DNA of 64,000 nucleotides from Microcoleus vaginatus WJT46-NPBG5 (GCA_019359355.1 JAHHHM010000001.1:248001-312000); one strand, 5' to 3'; shown: positions 45,500-54,887, numbered from the stretch's first letter. The notes: generated by a model from the letters alone, not told the origin. Numbers and translations are program-made.

Positions 45500-46774
45500 A
45501 TGGCTCCAAATCCCATCATCATGCAGGCAGTCGAACAGATGGGCTACCGCGTCACAGTCGGAGACGTAGCCACCAAAGCCGGCTTAAATATCAATCTGAC
45601 TGAACGAGGATTATTAGCCCTTGCGTCCGAGGCCGGTGGGCATTTACAAGTCGCAGACACCGGGGACGTTGTCTACCTATTTCCCCCAAACTTCCGGACA
45701 ATTATCCGCAATAAGTATTTACAGCTACAACTGAAGGAATGGTGGGAAAAAGTCTGGCGGGTGTTGTTTTACCTGATCCGGATATCCTTCGGGATTGTTT
45801 TGCTGCTTTCAATCGCCCTGATTTTTCTCAGCATTTTTCTCATTCTCACTGCCATGAATCAAGATAATGACAGCAGTGAGGGCAGCCATTCCGGTGGCGG
45901 GATGATCTTCATGCCCAGGTTCTGGATCGGGCCAGATTGGTTCTGGTTTTTATACTGGGATTATGATAATCCTCGCCGGCAGTCCCAGCGCCGGCAACCC
46001 ACCACTGAAGCCAACCAGATGCATTTTCTGGAAGTCGTCTTCTCTTTCCTGTTTGGCGATGGCAATCCCAATGCGGATCTGGAAAAACGCAGGTGGCAAG
46101 CAATCGGGACGATCATTCGTAACAACCAAGGTGCGGTGATTGCCGAACAAATTTCCCCCTATCTAGACGACACCGGCACCGGCTATGCAAATGAATATGA
46201 AGAATATATGCTGCCGGTGCTCAGCCGCTTTAATGGCCGGCCTGAAGTTAGTCCCGAAGGGCAATTAGTCTATCATTTCCCAGAGTTGCAAACCACCGCA
46301 AACGAACAACAAACACAGCCGGTGCAAGCTTATTTGCGGGAAGGGCTGTGGCGTTTCAGTCAGGCAAATTCTAGCCAACTCATGCTAGCAATCGGTTTGG
46401 GTGCAGTGAATTTTGTGGGTGCCCTCGTTCTAGGTTCCCTATTAGCCAGTGGCGAAGTTGCCGCAAAATTAGGGGGCTTAGTCGCCTTCGCAGCCTCAAT
46501 TTACGGCGTTTTGCTTGCATACGGAACCGGCTTTTTGGCAGTCCCTTTAGGGCGTTATTTCTGGATTCAGTGGAAAAACCGCAAAATAGAAGCGCGAAAT
46601 CAAATCAGACAAGAACGTGCGGTTATTCTAAATCAACCGGATGCTGAATTGCAGAAAAAACTCGCCTTTGCCCAACAATTTGCCGCACAAAGCATTATTG
46701 GCAGTGAAGACCTTGCTTACACAACAGAAACCGATTTAATCGAGCAAGAAATCCAGCAAAACAGCCAAACTTGA
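45500..46774 (+). CDS. conserved membrane protein, plant-plastid-homologue-like
   Basis: A 424-residue protein. An N-terminal helical domain (IIMQAVEQMGYRVTVGDVAT) with a segment LASEAGGHLQVADTGDVVYL precedes membrane helices at about 95-120. A tryptophan-rich IGPDWFWFLYWDYDNPRR follows, then FLFGDGNPNADLEKRRWQAI. One or two further helices lie at about 290-350. From memory, plant plastid proteins annotated as iron-sulfur-biosynthesis-like share the FxFGDGDPN...ERW block and the tryptophan-rich loop. Function unknown. GAGGGAAGGAC before the ATG supports the start. Confidence 0.65.
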   Translation: MAPNPIIMQAVEQMGYRVTVGDVATKAGLNINLTERGLLALASEAGGHLQVADTGDVVYLFPPNFRTIIRNKYLQLQLKEWWEKVWRVLFYLIRISFGIVLLLSIALIFLSIFLILTAMNQDNDSSEGSHSGGGMIFMPRFWIGPDWFWFLYWDYDNPRRQSQRRQPTTEANQMHFLEVVFSFLFGDGNPNADLEKRRWQAIGTIIRNNQGAVIAEQISPYLDDTGTGYANEYEEYMLPVLSRFNGRPEVSPEGQLVYHFPELQTTANEQQTQPVQAYLREGLWRFSQANSSQLMLAIGLGAVNFVGALVLGSLLASGEVAAKLGGLVAFAASIYGVLLAYGTGFLAVPLGRYFWIQWKNRKIEARNQIRQERAVILNQPDAELQKKLAFAQQFAAQSIIGSEDLAYTTETDLIEQEIQQNSQT

Positions 46775-46817
46775 TGCCGAGTGGCAGCGCCGGCTGAACA
46801 GCGGGGAATAAGGGTGT

Positions 46818-46863
46818 TAGGGAAATAGGAAGTGGGAAATTTATCTGACTCCCTATTTCCCTA
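46818..46863. terminator. bidirectional hairpin between membrane gene and pseudogene
   Basis: TAGGGAAATAGG (46818-46829) and CCTATTTCCCTA (46852-46863) are perfect 12-bp arms with a 22-base spacer. It lies between the stop of the plus-strand gene and the original stop of the minus-strand pseudogene, as expected of a convergent terminator. Confidence 0.6.
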
Positions 46864-46867
46864 CCCT

Positions 46868-47089
46868 CTAATTTTTAGGACGCTTGAAAACTAAAAAGCC
46901 ATCCCCATAAGCCGGGGTATAGTTCAAGGCAACCATTTCCTAACCTTCCTCTCTAGCTTGATTTGCGTATTCATGCAGAGGCTTATTTATGTTGATATCT
47001 CCCGTTTCGTGAGTATTAACGCTTTGGGCGCGGAGATCCCCAGCAAAATAACCAAAACGAACGAACAGATACTCCCACCTCGGCATCAT
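46868..47089 (-). pseudogene. small WEYL-type protein interrupted by one amber codon
   Basis: Read on the minus strand, the frame is MMPRWEYLFVRFG, a middle part, then HEYANQAREEG, TAG at 46940-46942, and EMVALNYTPAYGDGFLVFKR plus PKN before the real stop at 46868. The same reading frame continues 24 codons past the TAG. Cyanobacterial WEYL-type small proteins usually read L-x-E-L-G-E-E-G-W-E-M/L-V at this place (recollection), so the TAG most simply replaces a TGG tryptophan codon. It is 73 codons in all, starting at the ATG at 47089 or 47086, with GAGG adjacent. Recent single-base inactivation is likely; a sequencing error is possible. Confidence 0.7.
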
Positions 47090-47229
47090 GCCTCTTTCAA
47101 TTTCAGAGAAAATTCCGTCCCATCTAAATATTGTCTTGATTGGTCTGCAAAAAATTCCTAATTTCCTAATCGCAGCCCATCCCAAGCCTAATCAATGGGA
47201 GACAGACAAAAATAAGCATTCAGAGGCAG

Positions 47230-48423
47230 CTACTCTACCTGAATTGTAGCCAGCGTTGCGCCTTGGTAATAATGGGCCAAAATCGACTGGTAAGGAACGC
47301 CCCGCCTAGCCATGTTGTAAGCCCCCCATTGACTCAGGCCAATTCCATGACCGAAACCGTAGCCTTGAATCACAAAAGCAGTGGGACTCGGCTTAGAATT
47401 GCCTTTACTGGGCTGTTGACCGCCCTGAGGGTTCACCTTAAAACGAGAGCTTCTCAGTCCCAGTGTGTCTCTGAGGGCATCCCCACTCATGGATCGGCTG
47501 CCGGCATCCCCAACCACTTTCATCGTAATAATCCGACCTGTGGGCGTGGTACGTTCTGGGGTCATTGACACCACATTGCCGACGCCAGAAATCAAACGAC
47601 TGAGTTCTGCGCGGGAAAAGGTTTTTGTCCACTCATAGCCTGGTGTTCCCCGATCATCATCCGGAACACCGCGCAAGTAAGGGAGGGGTTGTTCCCACAC
47701 ATCCTCGACGTTTTCCGTGTGTCCCCCAGAGGAAGAATGAAACGCTGCGAGAATAATTTCCCCATTATGGGTGAGCACTTGGCCGGCTGTGGTATCTACG
47801 GCTGCATAGGTTCCAGGAGATTCTGTTTCAACGCCTTTGTAGACCTGCCATCCTTGGTTATCGCCCACATCGTACAAGCCATTGCTGCCGGCCCCGCGTT
47901 CGTGAAGGGCGTAAGAACGGGCCGCCACCGCTTGCGCCTTCAGGGCTTCTAGAGGCCAACCGCCGTCCATTTCAGCACCCAGAACACTGTAGAGATATTT
48001 TTCGAGATCGACGTAATTAACTGCTGTGATTCCTTTGCCGGTGGGAACCAATAGGGTACGGCCCCGATACCAACGATCATTAATGTAAATATAACCGTCG
48101 CCGGTGGGTTCGATCCAAATCTGACCCGCTTGCCAGCGATTGATGGCGACAAATTTGCCGCGCAGTTCCGCAGAAAAGCCATTCATGCCGGCGAGTTCGC
48201 CTAAAACTTGACCGGCACCATTGCGAACAATCGCGTTCGTGGAACTGCCGACTTTAACCTTACTGACTTCCTCTTCAATGGCCACTCGCATTTCCAGCGC
48301 AGCCTGAGCCGGTGCCACCACCATCAACCATATCAGAGCCGAAAGCCACCAGTAATGTCTTCCCCATTTCACCGGCTGCTGAATCCGTGAGAACACAGAG
48401 ATGGAGAAAAATCTAGCACTCAT
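47230..48423 (-). CDS. SpoIID/LytB-domain protein, exported
   Basis: A 397-residue protein related to the SpoIID amidase-enhancer/glycan-cleaving family. Signal peptide: about residues 22-42, with VVAPAQA as the cleavage region. The SpoIID core includes KYLYSVLGAEMDGGWPLEAL, KAQAVAARSYALHERG, a threonine/serine segment HSSSGGHTENVEDVW, and YGFGHGIGLSQWGAYNMARR. These motifs are diagnostic. SpoIID of Bacillus is a lytic transglycosylase on peptidoglycan; in cyanobacteria the role is unproven, presumably cell-wall remodelling. It is divergent from potA. Confidence 0.9.
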   Translation of the reverse strand: MSARFFSISVFSRIQQPVKWGRHYWWLSALIWLMVVAPAQAALEMRVAIEEEVSKVKVGSSTNAIVRNGAGQVLGELAGMNGFSAELRGKFVAINRWQAGQIWIEPTGDGYIYINDRWYRGRTLLVPTGKGITAVNYVDLEKYLYSVLGAEMDGGWPLEALKAQAVAARSYALHERGAGSNGLYDVGDNQGWQVYKGVETESPGTYAAVDTTAGQVLTHNGEIILAAFHSSSGGHTENVEDVWEQPLPYLRGVPDDDRGTPGYEWTKTFSRAELSRLISGVGNVVSMTPERTTPTGRIITMKVVGDAGSRSMSGDALRDTLGLRSSRFKVNPQGGQQPSKGNSKPSPTAFVIQGYGFGHGIGLSQWGAYNMARRGVPYQSILAHYYQGATLATIQVE

Positions 48424-48792
48424 CTGGATAAATTCCCTTCACAGTCAAAAAAAGCAGGAATGACAAGCGTTTCCGCTATTAAACTTCGCCGTCAAAATAA
48501 AACTTAAAAGCCATTTGCCAATGTGGCACAATATTAAAGCAATTGATTCACCCTTGGGTAGTATTTCTTTCGCCCCTTTTTAGGGCCGGCTACTCGACAA
48601 CCAGAGACACCGCACCAGTTGCCGGCACAGATCGCACAAAATGCCGGCAGTGTGCAATTGTGGACAGCGTCGCAAAAACCTTTAATAAAGTGTAATTTGC
48701 ATTCCGAAATTCAAGTGCTGTGGATACAATAAACCCAACACAGATAAACCAGCAAAATCGGCACAGCCTTTAAATGGGGCATCACCGCAGGG
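48424..48792. other. 369-bp divergent intergenic region
   Basis: Between the SpoIID-like gene and potA. Three GCCGGC palindromes lie within about 70 bp (48580-48650). TACAAT at 48724-48729 is a weak -10 candidate for potA. No RNA gene or small coding frame is supported. Confidence 0.4.
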
Positions 48793-48801
48793 GTGACTAT
48801 T

Positions 48802-49932
48802 ATGTTTCAGACGGCTACACAAAATCGAGGCGCTACGGGAACAGAGACCAGTCTCGACGTTGAACTGCGTAAAGTTTTTAAAGTATTTAACGGCGAAACG
48901 GCTGTACGCGGCGTCGATCTCGATATCCATCGGGGAGAGTTCTTCAGTATTCTTGGCCCTTCTGGCTGTGGTAAAACCACCACACTGCGCCTAATGGCCG
49001 GATTTGAGACGCCGTCAGCAGGAGAGGTCATGATTCGGGGTCAATCTATGACCCAAGTTCCACCCTACCGGCGTCCCGTCAATACTGTATTTCAAAGCTA
49101 TGCCTTATTTAACCACCTGAGTGTTTGGGATAACATTGCCTTCGGACTGCGGATTAAACGCTTAGGTAAGGCGGAACTCGAAGATCGGGTGAAAGAAGCG
49201 CTCAAGCTTGTCAAAATGGAAGCTTACGCCAGCCGATATCCAGCACAGTTATCGGGGGGACAGCAACAGCGGGTAGCTTTGGCGCGAGCACTGGTGAACC
49301 GACCGGCAGTGGTGTTGCTCGATGAACCCCTCGGTGCCCTAGATTTGAAACTGCGGAAGGAAATGCAGGTCGAGTTGTCAAACCTGCATCAAGATTTGGG
49401 CTTAACGTTTATTATGGTGACGCACGATCAGGAAGAGGCGCTTTCCTTATCTGACCGCATTGCTGTAATGAATCATGGCCGCATTGAGCAAATTGGCTCT
49501 CCCAGCGAAATTTATGAGCGACCCCGCACACCTTTCGTTGCAGATTTTATTGGGGAAACCAATTTATTTAACGGCAGGATTGAAAATCAAGACGGCTCAA
49601 CGCTCCAGATTTTGACCGAGAAAAAGCTCAAGATTGTTGTGCAGCAGCCAGAACTTTGGACTCAATCAGGGGCGGGAGAACCAGTGGTTGTGAGCGTACG
49701 ACCGGAGAAAATTCAATTAAATTTGTATCCACCAAACGTCCCGACTGACTGCTTTGAGGGCCGGCTGAAACACGTTATGTATCTGGGTACTCACGTGCAT
49801 TATGTGGTGCAGTTAGTGTCAGGAGACACCTTAACCGTCATGCAGCCCAACACGGTCGGTAGTTTGCCAGGTGCTGACACTCCCATCTATGTTTCTTGGT
49901 CGCCTACAGATTGTATTGCGCTGCCGGCTTAA
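48802..49932 (+). CDS. potA: spermidine/putrescine ABC transporter, ATP-binding subunit
   Basis: ATPase of the polyamine importer. Walker A GPSGCGKTTT, Q-loop FQSYALFNHLSVWDNI, signature LSGGQQQRVALARAL, Walker B VVLLDEPLGALD and the H-loop THDQEEAL. A C-terminal TOBE-like domain ends at residue 376. First gene of potADBC. The frame extends to a GTG at 48793, but the ATG at 48802 has AGGGG 8 bases upstream and is preferred. The pot-type annotation rests on the neighbouring PotD-like binding protein and two permeases. Confidence 0.92.
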   Translation: MFQTATQNRGATGTETSLDVELRKVFKVFNGETAVRGVDLDIHRGEFFSILGPSGCGKTTTLRLMAGFETPSAGEVMIRGQSMTQVPPYRRPVNTVFQSYALFNHLSVWDNIAFGLRIKRLGKAELEDRVKEALKLVKMEAYASRYPAQLSGGQQQRVALARALVNRPAVVLLDEPLGALDLKLRKEMQVELSNLHQDLGLTFIMVTHDQEEALSLSDRIAVMNHGRIEQIGSPSEIYERPRTPFVADFIGETNLFNGRIENQDGSTLQILTEKKLKIVVQQPELWTQSGAGEPVVVSVRPEKIQLNLYPPNVPTDCFEGRLKHVMYLGTHVHYVVQLVSGDTLTVMQPNTVGSLPGADTPIYVSWSPTDCIALPA

Positions 49933-49986
49933 AAAGTTGGGAAATAATTCTGGCTCTGCGAAAATTCTCAACTTTAAATTTTGACT

Positions 49987-50029
49987 CATTGAATGCTTGA
50001 ATTCATAAGTTAAACTCAAGCATTCAATG
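49987..50029. promoter_or_regulatory. perfect 14-bp hairpin between potA and potD
   Basis: CATTGAATGCTTGA (49987-50000) and TCAAGCATTCAATG (50016-50029), with a 15-base loop. It lies 54 bases after the potA stop on the coding strand and may reduce downstream transcription or stabilise the potA mRNA. No T tract follows. Confidence 0.6.
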
Positions 50030-50143
50030 TTTGAAAAATAGGATGTTAACCTATTAAAAACGGATGCGAAAACAGGAAAAAGGCAGAGAAAACCTCCATT
50101 AGAGCGAGTTTATAAAAGCTAACAGCAGCCAAATGCTGAAGGC

Positions 50144-50181
50144 TTCTATTTTAGAGGAGCCATTCGTCATCTAAAATAGAA
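50144..50181. promoter_or_regulatory. second perfect hairpin between potA and potD
   Basis: TTCTATTTTAGA (50144-50155) and TCTAAAATAGAA (50170-50181): 12-bp perfect arms, 14-base loop, 61 bases before the potD start. With the hairpin at 49987 it makes the 310-bp potA-potD gap structurally unusual; the rest of the gap shows nothing. Confidence 0.55.
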
Positions 50182-50242
50182 AATATCCAATCTGCAATTT
50201 AAAATCCGCTGACTGTTCATCGCTGACGATCCCTAAAAAACA

Positions 50243-51361
50243 GTGCCTTCAAAAGATTTACACGCATCTGGGTTCTCCACAACACGACGCCGGTTCTTAC
50301 AAGCATCAACTGCGGCGGTCGTGGGATCGACGCTATCGAGCTGTGGATGGAGGCTGGCCAACGTGCAATCCTCTCCCGGCCCGATTCCGCCCACCAAAAT
50401 GTACATCTACACTTGGGCGAACTATACCGATGAAGAGTTGCTCAAGAACTTCTCCGAGCAAACCGGCATCGAAGTGATTGCTGATGTGTTTGAGTCGAAT
50501 GAAGCAATGCTTGCCAAAATCCAGACCGGCGGTGGGGGTGCCTACAGCATCATCTACCCCTCTGAGTACATGGTGAGAAAGATGATTGAGCTGGATATTT
50601 TGCGAGAACTCGATCACTCGCGTTTGGTGGGAATTAACCATCTGTTCCCGCGATTTCAAAATCCGGACTACGATCCGGGGAACCGCCACAGCGTACCGAT
50701 TAGCTGGGGAACCACCGGCCTGATTTACAATCCAAAAAAGTTGCAAAATCCTCCACAGGATTGGAACTACCTTTGGGATAACCAGCAAGATTTGTCCCGC
50801 CGGCTCACCTTGCTTAATGATGTGCGCGAGGTCATGGGTTGCGCGTTAAAAAGCTTAGGCTACTCCTACAATTCCACCAATCCAGAACACATTAAACAGG
50901 CGTATGAGAAGTTAGTCGCACTCAAGCCGGCAGTGGCATCGTTTAATTCCGACGCATGGCGCGATCAAATATTAGCCGGTGATTTACTGATGGCAATGTG
51001 CTTTTCCTCAGATGCCAATGAAGTCATCTCAGAAAATTCGGAATTAAAATATGTACTGCCAACAAGTGGGTCTTCCTTATGGATAGATACCCTCGTCATT
51101 CCTAAATTTGCCCCCAATGTAGAGGGCGCTTATGCTTGGATTAACTTCTTGATGCAGCCGGCAGTCGCTGCAAAAATTTGCGAGCGCTTGAGCTTTGCAA
51201 CCCCCAATCAAGCAGCCGTCAATAAGCTACCTGAAGAAGTTCGCGACAATGTTAGCTTGTTTCCCCCAGAATCAGCCTTAGAAAAGTGTGAAGGTCTCGC
51301 GCCGGTGGGAGAAGTGACCGACCTTTACGAACGCTACTGGACAAAATTAACCAGCGGGTAA
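50243..51361 (+). CDS. potD: polyamine-binding lipoprotein with Tat-type signal
   Basis: Substrate-binding component of the pot transporter, 372 residues. The N-terminus has TTRRRFLQAS (twin-arginine motif) followed by a short hydrophobic stretch and the lipobox LSSC, so it is predicted to be exported folded and lipidated. The mature part has the PotD/PotF fold: YTWANYTDEELLKNFSEQTG, IIYPSEYMVRKM, and YAWINFLMQPAVAAKICE. The GTG at 50243 has no good ribosome-binding site, so the start is uncertain by some residues. potB follows after 97 bp. Confidence 0.9.
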   Translation: MPSKDLHASGFSTTRRRFLQASTAAVVGSTLSSCGWRLANVQSSPGPIPPTKMYIYTWANYTDEELLKNFSEQTGIEVIADVFESNEAMLAKIQTGGGGAYSIIYPSEYMVRKMIELDILRELDHSRLVGINHLFPRFQNPDYDPGNRHSVPISWGTTGLIYNPKKLQNPPQDWNYLWDNQQDLSRRLTLLNDVREVMGCALKSLGYSYNSTNPEHIKQAYEKLVALKPAVASFNSDAWRDQILAGDLLMAMCFSSDANEVISENSELKYVLPTSGSSLWIDTLVIPKFAPNVEGAYAWINFLMQPAVAAKICERLSFATPNQAAVNKLPEEVRDNVSLFPPESALEKCEGLAPVGEVTDLYERYWTKLTSG

Positions 51362-51458
51362 ATCGTTCTTTAGAAAAGAGCGAATCATTTATCATTCATG
51401 ACAGCGAACAAGTCACAATTAGCCAATAACAACTAACAATTAATTCCAGAGGAAATCG

Positions 51459-52367
51459 GTGTCTGTATCTACTAAAACCTCCCCTCCCGCTCCCCCACAG
51501 TCTCAGCCCGATGTCCGCCGGCTGGGGTCAAAATTGTTAGGCCCTGCGGTGTTACTTGGCCCCGCCGGCTTGTGGTTGCTCTTGTTGCTAGTGGTGCCCA
51601 CCCTAGTAATTTTTGAGCTGAGTTTGGTGCCAAATATCAGACCGGGGGATCTGGTCATTCCTTCAGGGTTGGGCAACTATCTGCGAGTGTTTGAATCCCT
51701 TAACCTACAGGTTATGGGGAGATCCCTATTCTTTGCCATCGGCACCACCCTAATTTGTTTGCTCTTAGGCTTTCCTGTTGCTTATTGGATTGCTTTAATG
51801 GCACCCCAGCGATGGCGAAATCTGCTGCTGCTGGGCTTTATTTTGCCCCTGTGGACTTCTTCTCTACTGCGTTCTTACGCTTGGGTAACGATTCTGCGAC
51901 GCACTGGCGTGCTTAATCTATTTCTCACCAGTTTAGGATTGCCAGCTTTGGATTTACTTAACCGCAGCTCAGCCGTTTTGATTGGCATGAGCTACAGTTA
52001 TTTGCCCTACATGGTTTTGATTCTATACGCTTCCCTAGAAAAACTTGATCGGCGCTTGCTGGAAGCTTCAGCAGATTTGGGCGCTAATCCGATTGAAACT
52101 TTCTGGAAAGTAACCGTTCCCCAAACCTTCCCTGGAATTGCCGCCGGCTCACTGTTGGTTTTCATCAGCAGTTTAGGCGATTTTGTTGATCCAGAATTGT
52201 TGGGTGGGGCATCTAGCATGACCGTCGCCCGCTTAATTTACAACCAATTTTTGGGAGCTACTCAAAATTGGGGGTTCGGTTCAGCGCTGAGCATGGTTTT
52301 AATTTTTCTCGTCAGTATTGCAATTGCGCTTTTACTGAAATATGGCGATACTAAGCCACAAGGATAA
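51459..52367 (+). CDS. potB: polyamine ABC transporter permease
   Basis: Inner-membrane permease of the binding-protein-dependent family, 302 residues, six predicted helices beginning at about 30. The EAA loop reads LLEASADLGANPIETFWKVT and contacts PotA. The GTG start is supported by AGAGGA 7-8 bases upstream. It forms the heterodimeric channel with the next gene. Confidence 0.92.
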   Translation: MSVSTKTSPPAPPQSQPDVRRLGSKLLGPAVLLGPAGLWLLLLLVVPTLVIFELSLVPNIRPGDLVIPSGLGNYLRVFESLNLQVMGRSLFFAIGTTLICLLLGFPVAYWIALMAPQRWRNLLLLGFILPLWTSSLLRSYAWVTILRRTGVLNLFLTSLGLPALDLLNRSSAVLIGMSYSYLPYMVLILYASLEKLDRRLLEASADLGANPIETFWKVTVPQTFPGIAAGSLLVFISSLGDFVDPELLGGASSMTVARLIYNQFLGATQNWGFGSALSMVLIFLVSIAIALLLKYGDTKPQG

Positions 52368-52487
52368 AAATACCCTAAATAATCCTTGCTTTTTCGGGAA
52401 ATTTATTTGCAGTTGAAATCAATTTTTATTAATGATTTCGGCAATTCCATAAAAGCAGAAATCTAACCTCTAAACTCTAAAATCGGT

Positions 52488-53333
52488 ATGACAGAAACGG
52501 TGAGCCATGAACTGGAGGAGATACCCGTAGATATGGTGCAATCTAAACCTAAATTTCAGGTTTCTTGGCAGGTCGTTTTTTCCCTGCTAATGTTTGTTTT
52601 CATGTATCTGCCAATTGTGGTGCTGACTGTTTATAGCGTTAACCAGTCTCCCTACAGTGCCGGCTGGGAAGGATTTACCTGGGATTGGTATCTCAAACTC
52701 TTTAGTGACAAACGAATTTTAACGGCGCTGCAAAATAGTTTGACGGTGGCTTTCAGCGCGGTTGTCATCTCAGCAATATTTGGCACCCTGCTGGCGGTGG
52801 GTTTGGCTCGTTATCGATTTCCTGGTAAAAACTTATTTCTAGGAATCTCTTACCTACCATTAATTATCCCAGATATTGCGATTGCCGTGGCTACTTTGGT
52901 ATTTCTAGCAGCGCTGCAATTTCGTTTAAGTTTGTGGACAATTGTAGCAGCTCATATTGTATTTTGCTTGGCTTATATTGCTCTTGTTGTTTCCACCCGG
53001 CTTGCAGATTTAAACCCACATTTAGAGGAAGCTGCCCTTGATTTAGGGGCGACACCTGCAGAAGCGTTTCTCAAAGTTCTGCTGCCTCAACTCATGCCAG
53101 GAATTATTTCTGGTTGTCTCTTGGCGTTTGTCCTCAGCATGGACGACTTTTTAATTGCTAGTTTCACGTCCGGTACAGGTGCAACAACGCTGCCAATGGA
53201 AATTTTTAGTCGCATTAGAACCGGCGTTAAACCTGATATCAATGCCCTAAGTGTAATTCTAATTCTGGGATCAGGAACGATTGGATTTATCGGTCAGTAT
53301 TTAAGCAATCAAGGCGAACAAAAGAAACGCTAA
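52488..53333 (+). CDS. potC: polyamine ABC transporter permease
   Basis: Second permease, 281 residues, six predicted helices; the EAA loop is LEEAALDLGATPAEAFLKVL and LPQLMPGIISG follows. YLPIVVLTVYSVNQSPY is the typical PotC N-terminal helix end. It ends the pot gene set and is followed by a hairpin of dispersed-repeat type. The GAAATCA/TGATTTC repeat in the 120-bp potB-potC gap is minor. Confidence 0.92.
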   Translation: MTETVSHELEEIPVDMVQSKPKFQVSWQVVFSLLMFVFMYLPIVVLTVYSVNQSPYSAGWEGFTWDWYLKLFSDKRILTALQNSLTVAFSAVVISAIFGTLLAVGLARYRFPGKNLFLGISYLPLIIPDIAIAVATLVFLAALQFRLSLWTIVAAHIVFCLAYIALVVSTRLADLNPHLEEAALDLGATPAEAFLKVLLPQLMPGIISGCLLAFVLSMDDFLIASFTSGTGATTLPMEIFSRIRTGVKPDINALSVILILGSGTIGFIGQYLSNQGEQKKR

Positions 53334-53355
53334 AACAGGTTTTCTCCATAAAAAT

Positions 53356-53374
53356 AGCAGGCTAGAAGCCTGCT
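53356..53374 (+). terminator. hairpin after potC
   Basis: AGCAGGCT (53356-53363), AGA, AGCCTGCT (53367-53374): a perfect 8-bp stem 22 bases after the potC stop. A T tract is absent. Similar GCAGGCTAGAAGCCTGC sequences are scattered in cyanobacteria (recollection), so it may be a repeat used as a terminator. Confidence 0.6.
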
Positions 53375-53452
53375 CGATGGAATTGATTCTTAGATTAGAT
53401 TAAGTGCAACTAGAGGCACTGTCTAACTTTTTTTTGGACTCAGGACTCAGTA

Positions 53453-54430
53453 TTAGACCAGTCTCAGGTTAGAATACTCAGCCATGATGTCATCTGAGGT
53501 TAATGTGTCACCGGCAGCTTGAGGCGTCCAGAGAATTTCTACTGCCAACAGTTGATCGCTGGAGATGCCGCCAATTTGACGCAGTGCTTGACGCAACTCA
53601 TCTGAACTATTGATCGCCGGCAGCTGTAGCTTGCCTTGGGTGGCAACGATAATCGAGACGACAATGTATTCTCCCGGCCCTTCATTGTTCGCCAATTCTC
53701 CACCCTTTTGATCTGCCGGCAGATAGTTTTGAGCTTCAGATCCACGCAGTTGGTTATTGACGTTGGAAAGAGTTTCTGCTGTAAATTTGCTGCGTTCGGC
53801 CAAAGACAGTTGGTTGAATTTAGCTTCTGCTGATTCTAAGCGAGCTTGCTGGGATTCGGCTGCGCCATAGAACAAGTATTCAGGATGACGCAATAAAGCG
53901 AGTGAGGCTTCTTGCAAAACTTGTGCCCGACCGGCAGCTGTGCCGGTGTCCGCACGTTGAGCCATTTCGTCTAGTTCACCTTGCAGAGAACGTGCTTCAG
54001 CCAACAGTCCCACCTGCACTCGCGCCACAGAAACCGTGGGGCTGCTGTATTCAAGTTCTTCGACTGAGGTGCCGGCGCGACGGAAGCTTTGCACCAAGAA
54101 GTTCGCAATTGCGATAAAAATCAAGATCGTAAAGATACCCCCAAATCCGCCGCCGACTCCCCAGAAGGGAAGCAGGAAGGGAAAGCCAAATCCACCGCCA
54201 CCGGGGTAATATCCGCCGCCTCTGGGATAGTATCCGCCGCCCGGAGGTGCATAGGTGCGGGGAGAAGAGAAGGTGCGACTGGGGGCACTGAATGAGCCAC
54301 CGCCAATCCGTCCGCCGGTGCGGGCTGCCAAGGCTCCATCCGCATGAGAGAAGGCTAAGCTAATCACCAGCCCGACCACCAGCAGGGATTTTACAAGGGG
54401 TTTGATTAACGAAAGCAATTTGTTACGCAT
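53453..54430 (-). CDS. DUF1517 family protein, exported/membrane
   Basis: A 325-residue protein. A long hydrophobic N-terminus (about 12-34) ends near SHADGALAA, consistent with a signal peptide or anchor. A Gly/Tyr-rich linker (GGGYYPRGGGYYPGGGGFGF) precedes a helix GGIFTILIFIAIANFLVQSF, and then a soluble DUF1517 core (SSPTVSVARVQVGLLAEARS, VSIIVATQGKLQLPAI). DUF1517 proteins occur in cyanobacteria and as plant chloroplast proteins; their role is unknown. The ATG at 54430 is the only suitable start. Confidence 0.85.
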   Translation of the reverse strand: MRNKLLSLIKPLVKSLLVVGLVISLAFSHADGALAARTGGRIGGGSFSAPSRTFSSPRTYAPPGGGYYPRGGGYYPGGGGFGFPFLLPFWGVGGGFGGIFTILIFIAIANFLVQSFRRAGTSVEELEYSSPTVSVARVQVGLLAEARSLQGELDEMAQRADTGTAAGRAQVLQEASLALLRHPEYLFYGAAESQQARLESAEAKFNQLSLAERSKFTAETLSNVNNQLRGSEAQNYLPADQKGGELANNEGPGEYIVVSIIVATQGKLQLPAINSSDELRQALRQIGGISSDQLLAVEILWTPQAAGDTLTSDDIMAEYSNLRLV

Positions 54431-54887
54431 AAATATTGTCCCTATTTCATCCGACGATCAAAGCTTTTCTGGCTTTGGGGGTTGCCATACTGACGATTGG
54501 TTTGGCCGATTCTCTAGCTTAATCTGCTTAGCTTGGGTCTTGGCTGGGTGTCAGCAATGGCACACTTCTAATCTATCGCTTTCTCTGATCCCTAGGGAGC
54601 CATCTCAGGGCAGATTCCTGGGGGAGATATCCGTACTTTAGGAAGAAAAAGAGTATGAATTAATCCGCTAAGCCGGTTGCGTTTGAATTCACGGGTGCTG
54701 CCGGCGCAGTTTGAAAGAATAGGAGAAGCCGCTTAGCAGTTTTTGCCGGCACCTTTATAAATCAGAGGGTCAGAACTTCTGATTTTCTTTATCATAAATG
54801 GCCTATCAGCTTTCTCTAAAGTCTATTCCTTTTTTATGTCAAATGCACCGTGTCGGCAACGGGAAAAATTTAAACTAAAAAGTCGAG
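54431..54887. other. 457-bp intergenic region
   Basis: Between the DUF1517 gene and thiS, both minus strand. It contains two GCCGGC palindromes (near 54700 and 54746) and A/T-rich stretches, but no supported gene, RNA gene or clear hairpin. Confidence 0.4.
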
